This document shows, piece by piece, positions 57,365 through 64,000 of a stretch of DNA of 64,000 nucleotides. The notes below the pieces were generated by a model that was not told where the DNA came from, did no database searches, and saw nothing but the letters and a program-made list of their open reading frames with translations. The position numbers and the translations under genes were made by a program. Position 1 is the first letter of the stretch. The number at the start of each line of letters is the position of its first letter. Origin of the DNA: Streptomyces asoensis (GTDB lineage Bacteria; Actinomycetota; Actinomycetes; Streptomycetales; Streptomycetaceae); NCBI RefSeq assembly GCF_013085465.1, contig NZ_CP049838.1:5208001-5272000 (forward strand), in the 5' to 3' direction.

Positions 57365-58873
57365 TCAGCGGCCGTTCGCGGTGTTGCCGTTGCCCTTGGC
57401 GGGGGAGCGGCGACGGCCCTGGGAGGTGGGCCGTCCGCCCTGGGCGGTGGGACGGCCGCCGCCCTGGGCCGCGGGACGGCCACGGCGCGAGCGCGCGGTG
57501 GACGCCGAGCGCGCGGGACGCTCCTCGGCGGGCGGCGGAGTGAGGACGACGGGCACACCGGAGGGTGCCTGCGCACCGGTGATGCGGCTCAGCTCGGCCT
57601 CGCCGGAACGGACCCGGGTGGTCTGCGGGGTGATGCCGGCGTCCACCATCAGACGCGTCATCTCCCGACGCTGGTGGGGCAGGACCAGCGTGACGACGGT
57701 GCCGGACTCGCCGGCGCGTGCCGTACGGCCGCCGCGGTGCAGGTAGTCCTTGTGGTCGCTGGGCGGGTCGACGTTGACGACCAGGTCGAGGTTGTCGACG
57801 TGGATGCCGCGGGCCGCGACGTTGGTCGCCACCAGCACCGTGACGTGGCCGTCCTTGAACTGGGCCAGCGTCCGGGTGCGCTGGTTCTGGGACTTGCCGC
57901 CGTGCAGGGACGCGGCGCGCACCCCGACCGCCAGCAGCTTCTTCGCCAGCCGGTCCGCCGCGTGCTTGGTGTCCAGGAACATGATCACGCGTCCGTCGCG
58001 GGCGGCGATCTCCGTCGTCGTGGCGTGCTTGTCCTCGTCCTCCACGTGCAGCACGTGGTGCTCCATCGTGGTGACGGCGCCCGCCGACGGGTCGACCGAG
58101 TGGACGACGGGGTCGTGCAGGTAGTTCCGCACCAGCCGGTCGACGTTACGGTCCAGGGTCGCCGAGAACAGCATGCGCTGGCCGTCGGGACGCACCTGGT
58201 CGAGCAGCTGCGTCACCTGCGGCATGAAGCCCATGTCGGCCATCTGGTCGGCCTCGTCGAGGACGGTGATGGCGACCCGGTCCAGCCGGCAGTCGGCCCG
58301 GTCGATGAGGTCCTTGAGGCGGCCGGGCGTGGCCACGACGACCTCGGCACCGCCGCGCAGGGCGCTCGCCTGCCGGCCGATCGACAGACCGCCGACCACC
58401 GTGGCGATCCGCAGCCGCAGCGCGCGGGCGTAGGGGGTGAGGGCGTCGTTGACCTGCTGGGCCAGTTCCCGGGTGGGGACGAGGACCAGGGCCAGCGGCT
58501 GCCGGGGCTCGGCCCGCTGTCCGGCCGTACGCGCCAGCATGGCGAGGCCGAAGGCGAGGGTCTTGCCGGAACCCGTGCGGCCACGGCCCAGGACGTCCCG
58601 GCCGGCCAGCGAGTTCGGCAGCGTCGCGGCCTGGATCGGGAACGGGGTGGTCACACCCTCGGCACCGAGGGCCGTCAGCAGCTTCTCGGGCATGTCGAGT
58701 TCGGCGAACGTCTCGACCGCCGGCAGCCCCGGGGTGAGGGTGACGGGCAGCGCGAATTCACCGCCGGACGCGGCGGGACGACTCCCGCGTCCACTCCGCC
58801 CGGGCTTGGCCGAACGGGACGGGGCGCCCTGGCGCCGGTCCGTACGGGAGCGGACGGAGCTGTTGCGGTTCAT
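57365..58873 (-). CDS. DEAD-box RNA helicase
   Basis: 502 residues. Q motif with PFPIQAATLP, motif I GRTGSGKT, Ia PTRELAQQ, Ib TPGRL, II DEAD (VLDEADQMADMGF), III FSATL, IV VIMFLDT, V ATNVAARGIH, VI HRGGRTARAGESG; all key residues present. Gly/Arg/Gln-rich C-tail. Unwinds RNA, often during cold shock or ribosome assembly. ATG 58873 follows AGGAAGG. 131 bases after the cold-shock gene with a hairpin between, the usual csp-deaD layout. Confidence 0.93.
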   Translation of the reverse strand: MNRNSSVRSRTDRRQGAPSRSAKPGRSGRGSRPAASGGEFALPVTLTPGLPAVETFAELDMPEKLLTALGAEGVTTPFPIQAATLPNSLAGRDVLGRGRTGSGKTLAFGLAMLARTAGQRAEPRQPLALVLVPTRELAQQVNDALTPYARALRLRIATVVGGLSIGRQASALRGGAEVVVATPGRLKDLIDRADCRLDRVAITVLDEADQMADMGFMPQVTQLLDQVRPDGQRMLFSATLDRNVDRLVRNYLHDPVVHSVDPSAGAVTTMEHHVLHVEDEDKHATTTEIAARDGRVIMFLDTKHAADRLAKKLLAVGVRAASLHGGKSQNQRTRTLAQFKDGHVTVLVATNVAARGIHVDNLDLVVNVDPPSDHKDYLHRGGRTARAGESGTVVTLVLPHQRREMTRLMVDAGITPQTTRVRSGEAELSRITGAQAPSGVPVVLTPPPAEERPARSASTARSRRGRPAAQGGGRPTAQGGRPTSQGRRRSPAKGNGNTANGR

Positions 58874-58906
58874 CCGATACCTTCCTCGAAAGGGGAAAAT
58901 GCCATG

Positions 58907-58942
58907 GGCCGGGGCCCGCACTCAGGAGTGCGGGCCCCGGCC
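58907..58942 (-). terminator. Hairpin between cold-shock gene and helicase
   Basis: Perfect 16-bp stem (58907-58922 with 58927-58942), loop CAGG, 34 bases before the helicase start. No U tract. Could partially terminate csp transcripts or limit helicase synthesis. Confidence 0.7.
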
Positions 58943-59004
58943 ACGTAGTCCGCGTGATGCGCAGCCGATCGCGTCAGCGTCAGCGTCAGGCGGCGTCAGG
59001 CGGT

Positions 59005-59208
59005 TCAGGCGGGCTGGATGTTCTCCGCCTGCGGGCCCTTCTGGCCCTGAGTGACGTCGAAGGTAACCTTCTGGCCTTCCTGAAGCTCACGGAAGCCGGA
59101 CGTGGCGATGTTCGAGTAGTGGGCGAACACGTCAGCGCCGCCACCGTCCTGCTCGATGAAGCCGAAGCCCTTTTCCGAGTTGAACCACTTCACGGTGCCA
59201 GATGCCAT
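59005..59208 (-). CDS. csp: Cold-shock protein (CspA family)
   Basis: 67 residues. RNP1 KGFGFIEQ and RNP2-type DVFAHYSNI present; starts [20 protein letters not shown], the standard CspA opening. Single-stranded RNA/DNA-binding RNA chaperone. AGGGAG seven bases before ATG. The leader is about 150 bases long and holds a hairpin with a U tract, and the helicase gene follows on the same strand. Confidence 0.97.
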   Translation of the reverse strand: MASGTVKWFNSEKGFGFIEQDGGGADVFAHYSNIATSGFRELQEGQKVTFDVTQGQKGPQAENIQPA

Positions 59209-59294
59209 GTTGAATCTCCCTATGGGGCAATGCCCGGACTCCGCACCTTGCGGACCCGGGTGCGGCAGGATCGGGAAAGCCCCACAAACAAAAA

Positions 59295-59327
59295 GAGTGC
59301 CCGTCGACGGAAGGTCGAAGAGCACTC
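59295..59327 (-). terminator. Leader hairpin with U tract, csp 5'UTR
   Basis: GAGTGC at 59322-59327 (reverse strand) pairs with GCACTC at 59295-59300, enclosing a second stem TCGAC/GTCGA; followed on the csp strand by TTTTT. It has the form of an intrinsic terminator, 87 bases before the csp start, so an attenuator. Confidence 0.55.
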
Positions 59328-59549
59328 AAAAGCCTCTGGTAACCGAAACTGCCACTTTTATCACGGTAGCACAGGTCCGGATGCGGGACCGGGGACCGGG
59401 AGAGCACCACTCACACGTGTTGGGGACGTCGTCCCAGGCATATGAGTACCCGTACTCAAGAGGAACACTCCCGCCGCTCGGCAGGCTGATCGCACAACCG
59501 GTGCAGCCGTCGGGCTGGCCGGCCGTCGAGCCGTGCAGGGGAGCCGACC

Positions 59550-59870
59550 GTGCGTATGACCAGGAGCCGAGTGGGAGTGGGCCGCACTCTGGCCGGTGTG
59601 GCCGTGGCGGCCGCCGTGGCCGTCGCGACGCTGACCGGCTGCTCCCTTCAGATCGAGGAGGCGAGCTGCGGCGGCGGCGAGTACCCGGTGCTGGCGGTGA
59701 ACAGCGGCGGCAGCGACTGTGTGCCGGACGGCGAGGAGCCGGCGCAGGGCTGGGCCCGCTATCCGGAGGGCAAGGTCCCCGAGAAGGTCGGCGACCAGTG
59801 GGACACCTACTGGAGCACCCACACCCTCGACGAGAGCGGCAAGATCATCGAGCTCCCCGAGGGTCAGTGA
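59550..59870 (+). CDS. Small lipoprotein (SCO0607-like)
   Basis: 106 residues. Signal peptide VGVGRTLAGVAVAAAVAVAT with lipobox L-T-G-C, then CGGGEYPVLAVNSGGSDCVP with a probable disulfide and a Glu/Asp-rich C-terminus (HTLDESGKIIELPEGQ). Resembles the SCO0607 lipoprotein family from memory. GTG 59550 with CAGGGGAG upstream; ATG 59556 also possible. Function unknown. Confidence 0.78.
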   Translation: MRMTRSRVGVGRTLAGVAVAAAVAVATLTGCSLQIEEASCGGGEYPVLAVNSGGSDCVPDGEEPAQGWARYPEGKVPEKVGDQWDTYWSTHTLDESGKIIELPEGQ

Positions 59871-59880
59871 ACGCCCGTTG

Positions 59881-59892
59881 TATAACGGGGTG
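59881..59892 (+). promoter_or_regulatory. Leaderless -10 box of DUF952 gene
   Basis: TATAAC (59881-59886) six bases before ATG 59893. Confidence 0.5.
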
Positions 59893-60255
59893 ATGATTTA
59901 TCACGTCGTACCGCTCGACGACTGGAACACCGCCCCCGAGCGGCCCTACGCGCCCGCCTCGCTCGCGGAGGACGGCTTCGTGCACTGCTCGCCCGACGAG
60001 GGGACCACGCTCGCCGTCGTCAACGCGTTCTACCGGACCGGCCCCCGGCCGCTGCTGGCGCTCGTCCTCGACGAGGAGCGGCTCACCGCGACCTGCGCGT
60101 GGGAGGCGGCCGCGCCCGCTCCGCCGCCCGGGGTCGCCGAAGGCACCCTGTTCCCGCACGTGTTCGGGCCGATCGACCGGGACGCCGTGACCCGCGTCCT
60201 GGAGGTCCGCTGGGACGAGAACGGCACGGCGACCGGTCTGACGGACATCGGCTGA
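59893..60255 (+). CDS. DUF952 protein
   Basis: 120 residues. DUF952 signature MIYHVVPLDDWNTA and EDGFVHCSPDEGT, then RPLLALVLDEERL and LFPHVFGPIDRDAV. Small cytosolic proteins of unknown biochemical function (fold related to ADP-ribosyl or RNA-modifying families in some reports). Starts six bases after TATAAC, so probably leaderless. Independent of the lipoprotein gene, whose stop is 22 bases upstream. Confidence 0.9.
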   Translation: MIYHVVPLDDWNTAPERPYAPASLAEDGFVHCSPDEGTTLAVVNAFYRTGPRPLLALVLDEERLTATCAWEAAAPAPPPGVAEGTLFPHVFGPIDRDAVTRVLEVRWDENGTATGLTDIG

Positions 60256-60428
60256 AGGACACCGGCCGGCGGACATCGGCCGGCGGCTCCACCGCCCGCG
60301 GGCACCGGGGCCGGAAGTCGTCTGTGGAAACCCCCGCCCCGTTGATGCCTCGGCACAACCCCGGTTCCATGGCCGTGCCCGGCGGTCGACCGCCGCCGGT
60401 CCGGATTCCGAGGGGGAATGGGGGGACT

Positions 60429-63404
60429 GTGCGTCAGTCCAGAGCGAGCCGGCAGAGACCGGCGGAGTCACGGGCAGAGTCATCGGCCGGGTTGCCGGCA
60501 GCGTCACCGGCCGGGTTGCCGGTGGCGTTACGCAACGGTGCGGCGGCGCTCATCGGCGTCGCCGCACTCGTCGTGTCGGCGGTCCCGGCGGTGGCGGTGA
60601 CACCGGTGCCGCCGAGTCCGGGGGAGGTGGTCCCGGGGCCGGACACGGCGACGCCCGCGCTGGTCGACGGGCTCCGGGAGCGGGCCCCCGCGGCACCGAA
60701 CGCGGCCGACGCGGCCCGCGCCCACCTCGCCGCACAGCGCGCCCGCTACCGGATCGCGGACCCGGGGCGCGATCTCCGGCCGGCCGGGACCGTCACGGCG
60801 GAGGACGGCCGCGAGGTCGTACGGCTGCGGCAGACGTACCACGGCGTGCCGGTCCTCGGGGGCCAGTACATCGTCCGGATGGAGAGACAGAGCGACGGCG
60901 GACGGGTCGTCACCGGCACCTCGGGCAAGTACTTCACCGGCCTGCGGGCCGACACCACGGCCGCCGAGGTCGACGACGCCCTCGCGGTCGAGCGGGCGGT
61001 GGACGCCGTGCTGAACGAACTCGGCGCGCAGGGCTTCACCGCGTACGAGCGCGGCGCAGCGGGCGGGGACGGCACGGAGAGCGGGGAGGGCGAGGCGGAC
61101 GGGCCGCCGCTCACCGGCACCTCGCACGGCCTGGTCGTGCTGCCCACCGGCACCGGCGTGCTCACCCGGCACATCACCGTGCGGGGCGCGGACCCGGCGC
61201 GCGGTGAACCGGTGCTGCGCGAGGTGTACATCGACGCGCGGGCCGGATATCCGGTCCTCCAGTACAGCGGTATCCAGACGTTCGGAACGCCCGTGACGGC
61301 GGCCGCCGGATCCGCGGCGGGTCCGGCGGGAAGCGTCCGGGCCGCAGCCGCAGCCGCAGCCGCAGCCGACGACGAACCGGGCACGGACACGGATACGGAC
61401 ACGGACACCGGCTCCGGTGTCCGGCTGGACGGGACCACCGTCCCGCTCCGGATCACCCACGACGAGACGCGCGACGCCTACGTCCTGCGCGACCGCTCCC
61501 GGATCCAGAACGAGACCGAGGACGTGCTCGCCACCTGGGACGCGCGCGGCACCTGGGCCTCCGAGGTCAGCGGCAGCTGGCCGGCCGGCATCCAGGAGTT
61601 CGCCTCGCCCACCCCCGCCTTCGGCGCCGACGCGACCGAGGCGGGCGCGGTGGACGCGCACTGGGCGGCCGGCCAGGTGTACGACTACTACAAGGCCGGG
61701 CACGGCCGGGACAGCCTCGACGGGCACGGCATGTCGATCAACTCCCTGGTGGGCACGACCGATTACGGGCAGCCGTACGTCAACGCCTTCTGGGACGGCC
61801 GGAAGATGGTCTACGGCAACGGCGACGCCGAGTACCGTCCGCTCTCCGCCGGGCTGGACGTCGTCGGCCACGAGATGACCCACGGCGTGATCGGCCACTC
61901 CGCGGAGCTCGTCTACGCGGGCCAGTCCGGAGCCATGAACGAGGCGCTCGCGGACTACTTCGGCAACGCCGTCCAGACGGACGTCCTCGGTGTCGCGATG
62001 GACGACCCGCAGGCGGGCCTGCTGGGCGAGACGCTCTGCCGGACCAAGTCCCCGGCCGACTGCGCGATCCGCGACCTCAACGACGGCCGCACCACCGCCA
62101 AGTCCTTTCTCGGCGTCGGCTTCGGCACCGACAACGGCGGAGTGCATCTCAACTCGACCATTTTCTCCGGGGCGTTGTGGGACATCCGGGAGGACCTCGG
62201 TCCCGCCCTCGCCGACCGGATCGTGTACAAGGCGCTCACCGAGTACCTCACCCCGCTCGACGGCTTCACCCAGGGACGGGACGCGGTGATCGCCGCCGCC
62301 AAGGCCCTGGGCGTCGGCGGATCGGACCTCTCCGCCGTCCAGCGCGCGTTCAACGCCCATGGCATCGTGCCCAACTGGGAGCTGGCCCTCGGTGTCGACT
62401 CCGAGCTGCTGCTGGAGCGCGTCAACACCTTCGACTCGCACCTGGGCGCGGGAGGCGGCTGGTGGACGGCGTCCACGTCCAACGAGGAGGGCTCCGAGGC
62501 GTACTCGGTGTGGGCAGGGCGCACGGACGGCACCGGGCAGCTGAAGCTGATGAGTCCCAACGACGGCCGCTACCACGTCAACCCCGTCACCGACGGGAAG
62601 ACGGTGGTGTGGCAGGCGTACAGCGCCGGTTCCGTGGCGGTCCTGGCCAGACCGCTGGCGGGCGGTCCCGTCAAGACGCTGTTCAGCGGGCGGAGCATGG
62701 GGCCCGACCTCGCCGTCGAGGGCGATGTGGTGGCCTTCGACTACATGGCGCGTGCCGGGCTGCGGAACGTGGTCCACCTGAGGATGAGCGACCCGGCGAA
62801 CGAGGTCCGTCTCGGTGGCGGCAGGTACCACCGGACGAGCTTCCCGTCCCTGAGCCACGGCAGGATCGCCTACCAGGAGGTCCAGCGGGTCACCCTGGCG
62901 GCCACGTACGAATACAACACCCGGGTGCTGGACCTGGCGACCGGCGAGGACCGGGTGATCCAGCAGGCCGCATCAGGGACCGGCCTCGGCCCGACGGCGA
63001 TCACCGGCGGGCACGTGTACTGGCTGCTCGACGAGATCGACCAGAACGGTGTGACGACCCTGCGGCGGGCGGCGCTCGACGGCTCGGGTGTCACCGACCT
63101 CAGCCCGGAGACCGGCCCGGACGCGCTGAACGTCTCCGATGTGACGGCCTCCGAGGAGGCGGTGACGATGACCGCCCGGACGCCGGACACCCAGGTGCGC
63201 AACGCGACCCTGTCGAAGCTTTGGCAGTTCACGCCCACGTCCGGGAACGACGGCGCCGTGCGCAGGAGCCGGGTCTCGTGCAACCGGGGCGAGCAGCTCT
63301 CGGCCGCCGCGGCCTCCGGCACCCGGGTGCTGTGGCTCGACGCGACCACCGGCATCAGCGATGTGGTGACCCGGGCCCGCCCGGCGGGCACCTGCGAGGA
63401 CTGA
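60429..63404 (+). CDS. M4 family metallopeptidase with C-terminal beta-propeller-like region
   Basis: 991 residues. Signal peptide (about 25-55), FTP/PepSY propeptide (residues 85-270), thermolysin-type catalytic domain: zinc motif HEMTH (His481, Glu482, His485), third ligand Glu505 in GAMNEALADYF exactly 20 residues later, and catalytic-type His in NGGVHLNSTIFSG. A 340-residue C-terminal extension (EEGSEAYSVWAGRTDGTGQL, HVNPVTDGKTVVWQAYSAGS) resembles TolB-like beta-propeller blades. Secreted broad-specificity protease, auto-processed. GTG 60429 with GGGGGGA upstream; ATG 60369 is an alternative. Confidence 0.88.
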   Translation: MRQSRASRQRPAESRAESSAGLPAASPAGLPVALRNGAAALIGVAALVVSAVPAVAVTPVPPSPGEVVPGPDTATPALVDGLRERAPAAPNAADAARAHLAAQRARYRIADPGRDLRPAGTVTAEDGREVVRLRQTYHGVPVLGGQYIVRMERQSDGGRVVTGTSGKYFTGLRADTTAAEVDDALAVERAVDAVLNELGAQGFTAYERGAAGGDGTESGEGEADGPPLTGTSHGLVVLPTGTGVLTRHITVRGADPARGEPVLREVYIDARAGYPVLQYSGIQTFGTPVTAAAGSAAGPAGSVRAAAAAAAAADDEPGTDTDTDTDTGSGVRLDGTTVPLRITHDETRDAYVLRDRSRIQNETEDVLATWDARGTWASEVSGSWPAGIQEFASPTPAFGADATEAGAVDAHWAAGQVYDYYKAGHGRDSLDGHGMSINSLVGTTDYGQPYVNAFWDGRKMVYGNGDAEYRPLSAGLDVVGHEMTHGVIGHSAELVYAGQSGAMNEALADYFGNAVQTDVLGVAMDDPQAGLLGETLCRTKSPADCAIRDLNDGRTTAKSFLGVGFGTDNGGVHLNSTIFSGALWDIREDLGPALADRIVYKALTEYLTPLDGFTQGRDAVIAAAKALGVGGSDLSAVQRAFNAHGIVPNWELALGVDSELLLERVNTFDSHLGAGGGWWTASTSNEEGSEAYSVWAGRTDGTGQLKLMSPNDGRYHVNPVTDGKTVVWQAYSAGSVAVLARPLAGGPVKTLFSGRSMGPDLAVEGDVVAFDYMARAGLRNVVHLRMSDPANEVRLGGGRYHRTSFPSLSHGRIAYQEVQRVTLAATYEYNTRVLDLATGEDRVIQQAASGTGLGPTAITGGHVYWLLDEIDQNGVTTLRRAALDGSGVTDLSPETGPDALNVSDVTASEEAVTMTARTPDTQVRNATLSKLWQFTPTSGNDGAVRRSRVSCNRGEQLSAAAASGTRVLWLDATTGISDVVTRARPAGTCED

Positions 63405-63423
63405 CCCGCCCCTGAAACGGGCC

Positions 63424-63459
63424 GTGGTGCGGGCGAACCCCTCCGGTCCCCCGCACCAC
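63424..63459. terminator. Bidirectional terminator, M4 / TerB
   Basis: 10-bp stem GTGGTGCGGG (63424-63433) with its complement at 63450-63459, between convergent stops at 63404 and 63471. Confidence 0.65.
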
Positions 63460-63470
63460 CGCCACGCGGG

Positions 63471-63926
63471 TCAGAGGTCGAACTCGTGCGGCGGCAGCTC
63501 GAGGGTGAAGCACGCCTCCCGTACGACGGCCTGCTCGGTCTTGTCGAAGTCGCCGTCGGCGCCGCCGATCACGATGCCGATCTGGATGACGGCCCGCGCC
63601 TCGGCCGGCTTCTTCTTCGCCTTGGCGATCTCCTGGAGAACGCTGACCTTGCCGAAGTCGAAGTCGGTGGTCAGCTTGTTGAGGTTGTCGTCGAAGCGCC
63701 GCTGGAGATCCGTGGCGTCGAAGTTCTGAAGCACCTCGTTGGAGGCGATCAGCTGCGCCACCCGGCGTCGCTCCGCGGGGTCGATGGTGCCGTCCGCCGC
63801 CGCGACCAGGGCACACATCGCCATGCTCGCGTCGCGGAAGGCGCCGCTCTTGAGGTCGTTCTTCTTCGACACGAGCTGGGTCTGCATCGTCGACGCGGAC
63901 TCCTTGACGCGGTCCCACAGGGCCAT
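63471..63926 (-). CDS. TerB-like tellurite resistance family protein
   Basis: 151 residues. TerB fold with acidic metal-binding loops: AAADGTIDPAERRRV and GGADGDFDKTEQAV, each a D-x-D/E motif; helical throughout. Linked to tellurite and general envelope stress with TerC/TerD proteins; no other ter gene is in the window. ATG 63926 with CTGGAG upstream. Starts MALWDRVKESASTMQTQLVS, as in streptomycete TerB proteins. Confidence 0.9.
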   Translation of the reverse strand: MALWDRVKESASTMQTQLVSKKNDLKSGAFRDASMAMCALVAAADGTIDPAERRRVAQLIASNEVLQNFDATDLQRRFDDNLNKLTTDFDFGKVSVLQEIAKAKKKPAEARAVIQIGIVIGGADGDFDKTEQAVVREACFTLELPPHEFDL

Positions 63927-64000
63927 GAGAACTCCAGAAGGTCGGGGCGGAGTAAGTGACTGCACAAGATCTACAGCAACGTAGAAACTAACGGCCGCCC

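Overview
High-GC actinobacterial chromosome, almost certainly a Streptomyces. The signs are strongly GC-biased third codon positions, GTG and TTG starts, a WhiJ/DUF397/AbaA-like developmental trio, an LAXTG sortase substrate, a LuxR-type ATPase regulator and a Streptomyces-type contractile injection system (CIS). All assignments come from reading the sequence; no database search was run.

Left third (1-23.2 kb): mostly single-gene units. In order they are a partial lipoprotein, a short threonyl-tRNA synthetase behind a threonine leader peptide and attenuator hairpin, a nucleoside hydrolase, an LAXTG wall protein, a GH13 alpha-glucosidase, a DUF4142 protein, an O-methyltransferase, a MOSC protein whose 3' end overlaps a carboxylesterase, and an alpha/beta hydrolase divergent from its probable MarR repressor. 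Next come the WhiJ-like trio with a PD-(D/E)XK protein, a 2OG-oxygenase-like protein, lipoprotein and membrane proteins, an M23 peptidase, a GH26-like hydrolase, a GNAT enzyme, a secreted metzincin-like protease, a lysyl oxidase-like copper protein and a membrane protein.

Middle (23.4-29.4 kb): an LCP-family cell-wall glycopolymer transferase, then a five-hairpin small RNA that looks like the Streptomyces sRNA scr5239. Its terminator lies inside the 3' end of a convergent sensor kinase, which is preceded by two very small genes. A MarR regulator follows, then a DoxX-ECF41 sigma operon with an ECF41-type promoter, then a GtrA membrane protein. Five copies of one 17-bp motif control the kinase, marR and gtrA starts.

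CIS locus (29.6-53 kb): a leftward cluster coding for cap (DUF4255), AAA+ ATPase, sheath, inner tube, assembly proteins, a 1289-residue disordered protein with many VQR motifs, second tube, LysM hub, VgrG-like spike, gp25 wedge, baseplate J and I proteins and a membrane zinc-ribbon protein. Two rightward paralogous membrane proteins (one ending in ChW repeats, one in a ricin-B lectin) and a frameshifted TnpB element sit between sheath and ATPase. A LuxR regulator with a degenerate receiver and a large LuxR ATPase regulator close the locus.

Right end (56.3-64 kb): an HATPase-only kinase remnant, a membrane protein, a DUF4287 protein, a cold-shock protein with a hairpin-rich leader followed by a DEAD-box helicase, a small lipoprotein, a DUF952 protein, an M4 metallopeptidase with a C-terminal beta-propeller-like region, and a TerB-like protein. 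Several genes appear leaderless, with a TANNNT box six or seven bases before the start codon.
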